DNA of 64,000 nucleotides from Dysidea avara (taxonomy: Eukaryota > Porifera > Demospongiae > Dictyoceratida > Dysideidae). A model generated the notes under the pieces. That model was not told the origin of the DNA. It saw nothing but the letters and a program-made list of their open reading frames with translations, and did no database searches. This document shows positions 57,495 through 64,000 of the stretch, one piece after another. The stretch is taken from contig NC_089274.1 in NCBI RefSeq assembly GCF_963678975.1, positions 7,780,143 through 7,844,142 of the forward strand. The letters run 5' to 3'. A program made the position numbers and the translations under genes. Position 1 is the first letter of the stretch; every line of letters starts with the position of its first letter.

Positions 57495-58599
57495 TAGTTG
57501 CTCAGAATAAGTTAATATGGCTGGCCACTACAGGTAGTTATAATGACATTAATAAAATTAATAAAGGCAGATGGTATATGATTTGACTGCAAACTATGAC
57601 AAACATCATTTACACAATATGCTTTAAAGGGAAGAGACGTAATTAAGCCAGAGTCAAATATCCTTAATCAGTTAAATGGTCTATTAGGGCATTTAACACT
57701 AAAGGGACTGTTCTAGAGTGTAGGAGGAATTTTTCTGTTGCAGTTTGCTTTTTCCACTAATTGCTCTATTAGAGAGTATTAATCTGTTTTCAAGGTGTTA
57801 ATATTTTGAAATATCCACAAAATACACTAGCATATGCTGACATAGCACTCTAGCCTATTTATTATGCTGGCATATTTGCTGCAGGCCGAGACACAATACC
57901 TAAAATGAGATTTTTTAGAGATACCAACTTCATATTTGAAGCATATACTTTGACCATAATGTTTAATGGTTGATTGATTATATACCTGATTGTGATCTAG
58001 TGTGGTTTTGGCTCTCCATAGGTTCCTTCCAACTGACACTGGCTACAAGTTTATGTAGCTATTTATCCATCTACTCTTGTTACCTGATTTGATATCTGAT
58101 CTTGTCTATAGTTAGGCCATCATTATTATATTCCTTCCACACACATCATTTTTTTAGGTAGCTGCACCAAATTTTAATTGTTTGATTATACAGTAGATCA
58201 TGTGAATGCACTATTTCATGATAGTAGGAGGCACAAGAGTGACCAAGTTTTAAGGTAAATGCATTATCTGTGCATGGAAACGTAGCAGAAGGTTGGAAGT
58301 TCTTCCATGCACTGTTGTTCAACAAGGTGCATGGGTGTACAACCCTGGCAGCCTTCAAGATCAAGATACTCTAACAGAGCAGTCAGAGACTGAAATAATT
58401 AGAGTTAAGTATAATTAATAATCAATATCACCTCCCACCCGCATAATCTTTTGTTCTGTTAGGTGACGGGAAACGAGCAATATAATAATGATGGCCTTAG
58501 GTGTTCATGAATCTCTACAGGCTTTTTCTAAGTGACTTTGGTTGCAACATTATGCGCAATAATTTGGAATCAGTGTAAAAGTACTTCAGATAAGACTTT
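57495..58599. other. Intergenic, nothing recognisable
   Basis: Isolated CTCTATTAGAG (57763) and ATACTCTAACAGAGCAGTCAG (58365) motifs. No gene. Confidence 0.5.
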
Positions 58600-59345
58600 A
58601 TTCATCCCAAATACCAAACTGATTGGTTCAGCCATTCAACAACTACAGGTGGCCAGAAAAAAGATCGTCCATTTATTGATGTATCACTGTATAGAGGTTG
58701 AACACTGTGGACTATAATGGTGGGATAAACCAGCTAGCACCCCTGTTAATTGAAGAAATTTCTTTCATATTGTACCCTTTACATCATTAAACTATAAAAA
58801 GACGTCTCAAAACCATCATACATGCAGAGATTTGGACTGCATGGGAATGTTAATGCACTGTATGACTAGACTGACCCATCTGCTCGAAAACATTTGTTGA
58901 TGGCAAGTAAGGAGTTGCTGCAGACAAAACGGACTATACCTGGATCAAACAGCAGTAGCACAATGTTCACAGCAACTGTTTCCATCATTTAAGTGGCTGT
59001 GGAGATCTTGTGGTGTCCGAAAATAGTATAGTCAACGAAACACGCTGACTTCAACGAGCCTTATCTTCCAAACCAAACATAGCTGAGACTCCAAATTTTT
59101 ATTGACACACGACCATAGTCGCATAGACTGATGTTACATGCCCTAGAGTTTGGAGGAAATCGGAGTTGTAGTTACTGAGTTCAGGGCCACTGTCCGGATT
59201 ATTGATTGCTTTTCCGGATAGATATAGCTATTGGCTTCGTGTACCTAGCTGCTTCAACCGTTCGGGCTGAAATTTTATATTCGAAGTACTTTAGCCTAGA
59301 CCTTTATACGCTCCAAAATTTAGACTGATCGGTTTATCCGCTTCA
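58600..59345 (-). repeat. Inverted copy of the TCCGGACA block
   Basis: 58600-59060 mirrors 54400-54920. 59095-59345 mirrors 51490-51770 (ACTGTCCGGATTATTGATTG, TTCAACCGTTCGGGCTGAAA, CTAGACCTTTATACGCTCC, GATCGGTTTATCCGCTT). Confidence 0.85.
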
Positions 59346-60240
59346 TATCAAAACTTGTGTAAGATATTCCGGATTTCCGAATGGGTTACGCCCGTTTCGT
59401 ATAAAATAACACCGTCCTCTAAACAAGGCGCCATAACTTCCGCGTACTTTGGTTGACGGACACGAAGTTTGGTTTATCAGATTCCTTGATGAAAGGCGAT
59501 TCGATTCATGTGTAAGTTCTTTGTGTAGTAACGAAGGGGAAGCTAGAAAGGAGCCTTGTACCGCAAAATTTACGTGTTCGGAATGCCCGTAAAAACACGT
59601 GTTTTTAAACATATTTCTATAACCTAACCTGTTCAACAATTTGTACGGTCGGAGTCTTATTAAGCATCCTTCGCTGCGTAGAATGATACCAAATTTAGCG
59701 AATTTGGTTGAGGATAACAACTTGTAAATTGGGATTTTCCCGGCGAGATAATTTAATTTTCCAATAGGTTAATGTATGGAGCGCGTATTATGTCATCATC
59801 AGCAGTAAATAACTGTCGCTATGGCGACATTTTCCCATTTGTACGGTCAGAATTGGATAGAGAAATTCAAGGGCTTTCTTTTATTGTATGGTGTGCTGTA
59901 GAAATTTTGTGAGTTAAAGGTTGTAAATTAGTGTTTTGCCGTGTAGTGTAAAATACATGTATTTTGTATTGGACAAAAAATGACAAGGAATGATGAGATT
60001 TTATGATCAGCCTGTTTTACCAAGTTGAGGTTTCAAAAAGGATATTAAACAGATTTTAGATTTATTTAATGCATAATTCTTAATTTTTAAAGGTTTAACC
60101 CAGTGTTTGAAAATTTTTAATGTTGACCACCTGAAAATGCTTGATTTGACAAATCCCATACATATGTTTTGATATGTGGCAACTACAGGTGTCCGGGAAA
60201 AGGATCGTCCGGTTATTGATGACTTACTCTAGTCTATATC
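59346..60240. other. Unassigned, ends in a TCCGG...GATGACTTACTC terminus
   Basis: 59346-59760 is more balanced in composition than its surroundings and has a 125-codon minus-strand frame without a family match. Near 60190, GTGTCCGGGAAAAGGATCGT and CCGGTTATTGATGACTTACTC mirror AGTCATCAATAACCGG at 51498. They are therefore candidate outer termini of an element spanning 51.5-60.2 kb. Confidence 0.5.
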
Positions 60241-60764
60241 CAGTGTTGGGAGTAACGCGTTACGTAACACTATGAAAAAAGAGGAATATAAGATGGTATA
60301 TCTAATGGCTTAAACTATACAAATAATCTCAGTATAGTCTTGCATTATACTAACTATCTTATACTTCAGTATCAACCCCGTCTTATATTATGGGAAACAG
60401 ATTATACTTTAGTTTAATACACATTCTTTGTATGGCTTTGTTTACTTAACTAAATGTGATAACTTTTTAGAATCACCATCAGATCTCATTACTGTCTCAT
60501 TTTTAGCTTCACCATCTCATGTGACTTAAGATTTTTCTACTGTACCAAACAAAGTCATGATGATTTTACAATAAGTAGCTACACTTCTGTTAATCACTAT
60601 ATCTAGCTAACTAGCTTCAGTTTGTTGTGATAATTTCATACACACACATTTTCATATGGCAAAGCATATAATACCAGAAAAAATAATTATTCAATCTAAG
60701 AGTCATACAAATCTAGATTTTCTTGCACAGTTAGTCTAGCACACCTGCAAAAGTTCGTAGTAAT
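60241..60764. other. Intergenic, nothing recognisable
   Basis: Begins with GGAGTAACGCGTTACGTAAC, which is mirrored by ATGTAACGCGTTACCTAAGT near 63238. The two could delimit another element, but the intervening arms do not obviously pair. Confidence 0.4.
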
Positions 60765-61071
60765 CAATGGCGGATCCAGGATGGGGCATTTGGGGCAAAT
60801 GCCCCCCCCCCCTTCAAGAAATTGCATACAAGATCGAGATACTCTAATAGGGCAGTCAATTACTCTAATAAAGCAGTCACAATGTTCATGAGGCAGTGCA
60901 GCTTACTTATGAAGCTATAAATAGGATTTTATTTTACATAACAGACGTGATATAATATGTTTGGTAAAGGATAACTAGCTATTATTGTTGTGACCTTTTT
61001 TTTTTTTTTTTGCTCTTCAACTTTTTTCAGCAAGGTGCCCCCTCTCTTTCCAGACTCTGGATCCGCCCCTG
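60765..61071. mobile_element. hAT5-like MITE with GTAAT duplication
   Basis: The ends CAATGGCGGATCCAGG and CTGGATCCGCCCCTGG-type, flanked by GTAAT (60760-60764 and 61072-61076). Nearly identical to 40787-41105, including the motif pair and the poly-C and poly-T tracts. Confidence 0.93.
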
Positions 61072-61232
61072 GTAATGCCTGTTTAAACTTGAAGGGGTCA
61101 GTGGTGTGCGCATGCGTATTAGATGCAATTAAGTCGCCATCTTTGTCGCTATTGTTGTACAGCAGTTGTAAATGTGAGTGATATGACGGTGTATCTCGCG
61201 GAAAGAGTGTGCGCGATCGGCGCCATCGTCCA
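61072..61232 (+). promoter_or_regulatory. 5' flank of the 61233 candidate gene
   Basis: A GC-richer patch with GTGCGCATGCGTATTAG, an NRF1-like palindrome, at about 61106 and GCCATCTTTGTCGC, whose core resembles a YY1 site, at about 61136. Both are common in housekeeping promoters of other animals. Assigned by position. Confidence 0.4.
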
Positions 61233-61694
61233 ATGAGCCACGATGATAGTTATGGACCACAATTGTACATCCCTGCTGGCTGTAGTGGTGAAGTGGTGCG
61301 GCCAAGTGGACAATTCCTTCGATGGCAGCAATCAAAAACAGCTCTAGATGAGTAAGTATTAGACTAAAATGATAGCTTGTACGATAGGTTTAGCCGTATT
61401 ATATTGTTTATTGTGTATTGTATGACAATGGCCTGCAAATGCCGGATTCAACTTTGGTGTTGCTGTGTACGTATTACATGTTTTATATCCTGTTATCTCA
61501 GCTTATGGCGGATGACGAGTGGACACAGTTCATCAGCCATCAATGGTAAGAGTATGCATGGTCCGCTGTTATGATTTTGAATATTATATAACTCTTCAGA
61601 GGTACAATTTCTTGTCAGACCTCTTAGTTCTACAGGATGTCAGTGTACAACATCTGCAGTGTTAGTTTCCTTCAATGGCAGCTGCTTCCTTTAA
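61233..61694 (+). CDS. Candidate three-exon small gene, unrecognised
   Basis: Exon 1 61233-61351 reads MSHDDSYGPQLYIPAGCSGE, VVRPSGQFLRWQQSKTALD. Exon 2 61502-61545 reads LWRMTSGHSSSAIN. Exon 3 61600-61694 reads VQFLVRPLSSTGCQCTTSAV, LVSFNGSCFL and stops. Donors are GTAAGT and GTAAG, acceptors ATCTCAG and CTTCAG, and phases (2, then 1) agree at both joints, giving 85 residues. The introns are 150 and 54 nt. Exon 1 is GC-richer than the surroundings and looks convincing. Exon 3 could instead continue by splicing into the repeated units at 61770-62720. No family is recognised, and there is no signal peptide or membrane segment. Confidence 0.45.
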
Positions 61695-61769
61695 AGAATC
61701 TGGTAGCGACTATATGTGGACAGTTTTGTTCTTTTTTCATGGAGTTGTTCGACCTCATCTTCTAATTAC

Positions 61770-62720
61770 TTACAGCTGTAAGTGCATTAAGCCTGATTGT
61801 GTTTTTATTCATTTTCTTTTAGGAATTATAGACTTTGTCTCAGTTCTAGGAGATTCTTCTTATTGCTAACATCTGTAAGTAAGTACACTGAGAGTGTCCA
61901 GTATACAATTTATATTTACCCGTTTAGGTTTGTGGAAACTGGTCTCATTTCTTCTGGGAACCGGTCTCATTTCTTCATGTTTTTCACTAGTTTTTATCAA
62001 CAGCTGACGGCTGCTACCTTGTCTGGCACTGTAAATGAGTTGAGTGCTTTCAAGAACCTGTTCCGTCTTGTTTGTCCTTATTTCACTGACCATGCTCGTA
62101 TTGCAAACAAAAGTAAGTTCACTGAGAGTATGCAAATTATATTATATTTAGTCTTGTTTCAGTTGTACTTAGTGATTACAAGATTCTTGGACTTGGTTAT
62201 CAGTGTATCAGATGCTTCTTGTGAGCTTACGTAACACGTTAGCCCAACAAGTCACATACTAAGTGGCTGTTTTATGTCTGGTTAGACTCACTGATAACAC
62301 CTGTAAGTACACCAAATAATCCAGAATATGAATTATGTTTGCCTCCATTTAGGGTTGTGAGACCTGGTCTTATCAGACTTGTCTTAGTTGTACATGGATT
62401 GTCGGTCTCAGACTTGGTTTCAGTTTTAAAAGATTGTTACAAACTGTAAGTACAATGATTGTTCAGTATACGCATTATATTTACCATCTTTAATAGAGTT
62501 GTGGGACCTAGCCGCCGTTCTATGTGGTAATACTAGGTTTCCAGGCAAGGTCTCGGTTTTATGAGATTCATATTGTTACAAACTGTAAGTCCAACGATTG
62601 TCCAGAATACACATTATATTTATTATCTTTGTATTAGAGCTGTGGGACAGTTCTACCAGACGACTAACAGATTGTCACAGAGTTCTACATAGTGATGATA
62701 ATACAGGTAATTTGTAATGG
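61770..62720 (+). repeat. Tandem units carrying splice-donor and acceptor signals
   Basis: CTGTAAGTNCA-type donors occur at 61778, 61874, 62113, 62303, 62446 and 62585. Most are followed by a TCCAGNATAC...CATTATATTTA... stretch, then T(A)GAG(T/C)TGTG(G)GACCT. The last intervals are 143 and 139 bp. The units look like a diverged tandem duplication of an intron-exon pair. Confidence 0.7.
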
Positions 62721-64000
62721 AACTTGTGAATTGTATTTACTGTCGTACCTGCTGCAGTTGGATAAAGACTGATAAATGACAAAATTGATTTGATACTGTC
62801 ATGGCCAAGGAGACATTGATTTACTAGCTGTACCTATTGTGGTTTTAACATATTTTACAGAATTAAATTCATTACAAATATAATTATAGAAAATATTTAA
62901 TTAAGGTTATGGAAAGTAAAAAAGTACAGTAGTATAGTAGCCAATATATGGTTGAAATAGGTTTAGTATAGTCTGATAATACACCGCACTATACTAGTGA
63001 TTTAATCTCTAATATATGACTGTCTTAAATGTATTCAATAAGCTTGTTATAGTAAAGTCCTAATCTATTAATATATGCTGTACTATTTCATTCCAGTACT
63101 AACATAATAAGATTGTTATAGACCTTATTATTCTGGGCTTTTTTCACAGTGTAATATTATTACTTTTGTGGTAACTAAGTAATATAACGAAATATGCTAT
63201 AAAAACAGGTAATATAATTCAAGTTATTTTACTTACAAATGTAACGCGTTACCTAAGTATTAGCACATTTGTCGAATCACGTTTTTGTGGTTGTCGATGT
63301 TGGTGGCATCAACATTTATATTTTGGCAGGTGGTCAGGTTGTTTCATCACGTGATCCGGTGTCACGTGATCCCTCTCAGCGCAGGTCGGTGACAGGCGCG
63401 TAGCTGCTTTTCGAGCCTTTGTTGTAATCTGTATGACTCGATGTTGGATTTTTGGCCCCTGCAGCTAACTCGAGCCTATCTGGGCGAGAATTCCATAGCC
63501 CAAAGAAAGCCCATAATGGGGTAGTACGGGTTATAACTAAATGGCTAGTTGAAGTGTTGTTTGAGCTTAGTTTTCTTGATGCCCAGATGAGGTCTTGTCA
63601 CCTTTGATAGGCGCTGTTAAGTGTTAGCACGTGTGTCTACCTATTCGTGGTTGACCTGGCCACCTCGATGCAAACCATGCCAGCAGCACCGTTAGGAGTT
63701 GCAATTAGGTAATGGTTGTTGATACTGACCAGCATAGAAAGGCCAGATGTTTCTGCCACCTTTATTGCAATTGATATGGTCTGATGCCACCTCCTCTGTA
63801 ATTGATATAGTCGGATGCTAACAGTATAGACTGTATGATGTTACTGGTCTAGCTGTCTTGTTCACTGCAGCTGATCATGGTGTAGTCTGGTGATGACATA
63901 GCTGAGGTAGGGTTGCTGTGCTGATGTTTCTGCCACCTCGTTGTGACCTGGTCCCGTGCTAACGATATAGCTGATATGTGGCTGTAGTTACAGTGCATGG
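62721..64000. other. Intergenic to window end
   Basis: No coding signature is supported. CATCACGTGATCC and GTGTCACGTGATCC (63335-63370) repeat an E-box-like CACGTG. From about 63700, GTCTGATGCCACCTCCTCTG... and related words recur loosely (TTTCTGCCACCT at 63749 and 63924), suggesting a weak tandem repeat. Confidence 0.45.

Noticed and set aside
59343-59720. 125-codon minus-strand frame
   Set aside because: No family match, and it lies inside the repeat complex at 51.5-60.2 kb. Its composition does not distinguish it from a chance frame.
61797-62234. 145-codon plus-strand frame
   Set aside because: It spans several of the repeated donor-bearing units and reads through apparent splice signals. 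It has low-complexity Phe/Leu-rich composition and no family match.
60250-63255. Inverted AACGCGTTAC words as ends of a 3-kb element
   Set aside because: Only about 12 bases match, and the adjacent sequences do not pair. I could not support an element boundary.

Overview
This is a stretch of animal nuclear DNA, AT-rich and crowded with transposons. Two genes are certain. One is a five-exon part of eEF1B-alpha with 48-82 nt GT-AG introns. The other is a 566-codon uninterrupted reading frame. There are no operons, no Shine-Dalgarno layout, and no true tRNA or rRNA genes. Very short introns, tRNA-derived SINEs, LINE 3' ends and many miniature inverted-repeat elements fit a compact but repeat-laden invertebrate. 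A demosponge is my best guess, and that is inference only.

Layout. 0.3-1.05 kb: 5' part of eEF1B-alpha on the minus strand, running off the left edge. 1.4-2.1 kb: a PIF/Harbinger-like MITE with a foldback element inside it. 3.5-8.3 kb: MITEs, SINEs and a diverged direct repeat of about 1.3 kb. 12-15 kb: two candidate small genes, one starting at 12065 (+) and one at 14993 (-). 15.4-16.0 kb: a near-perfect 621-bp palindrome. 16.4-23 kb: LINE reverse-transcriptase remnants and MITEs, including one with an empty-site paralogue. 24.2-25.9 kb: an intronless gene for an HMG-CoA-lyase-like TIM-barrel protein with a C-terminal EF-hand. 28.7-31.6 kb: MITEs and a poly(A)-tailed retro-insertion carrying a SAND-like domain. 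31.7-38.5 kb: a large inverted-repeat structure. 38.9-41.3 kb: a hAT MITE and a Mutator-like element containing a hAT5-like MITE. 43.1-44.8 kb: a foldback element whose arms are opposed tandem arrays. 45.8-47.0 kb: a 31-bp minisatellite. 48.6-51.3 kb: a second Mutator-like element. 51.5-60.2 kb: a foldback complex with a decayed ADDTD (PIN-like) protein. 61.2-62.7 kb: a candidate small spliced gene followed by repeated splice-signal-bearing units.

The two certain genes have no evident functional link. eEF1B-alpha serves translation elongation. The barrel/EF-hand protein has no assigned role. Most of the window's information is transposon history. Many insertions can be delimited exactly by target-site duplications (3-bp TTA, 5-bp, 8-bp, 9-bp and 14-bp). 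A short motif, ACTCTAATAGAGCAGTCA, often in pairs, recurs across otherwise unrelated element families.
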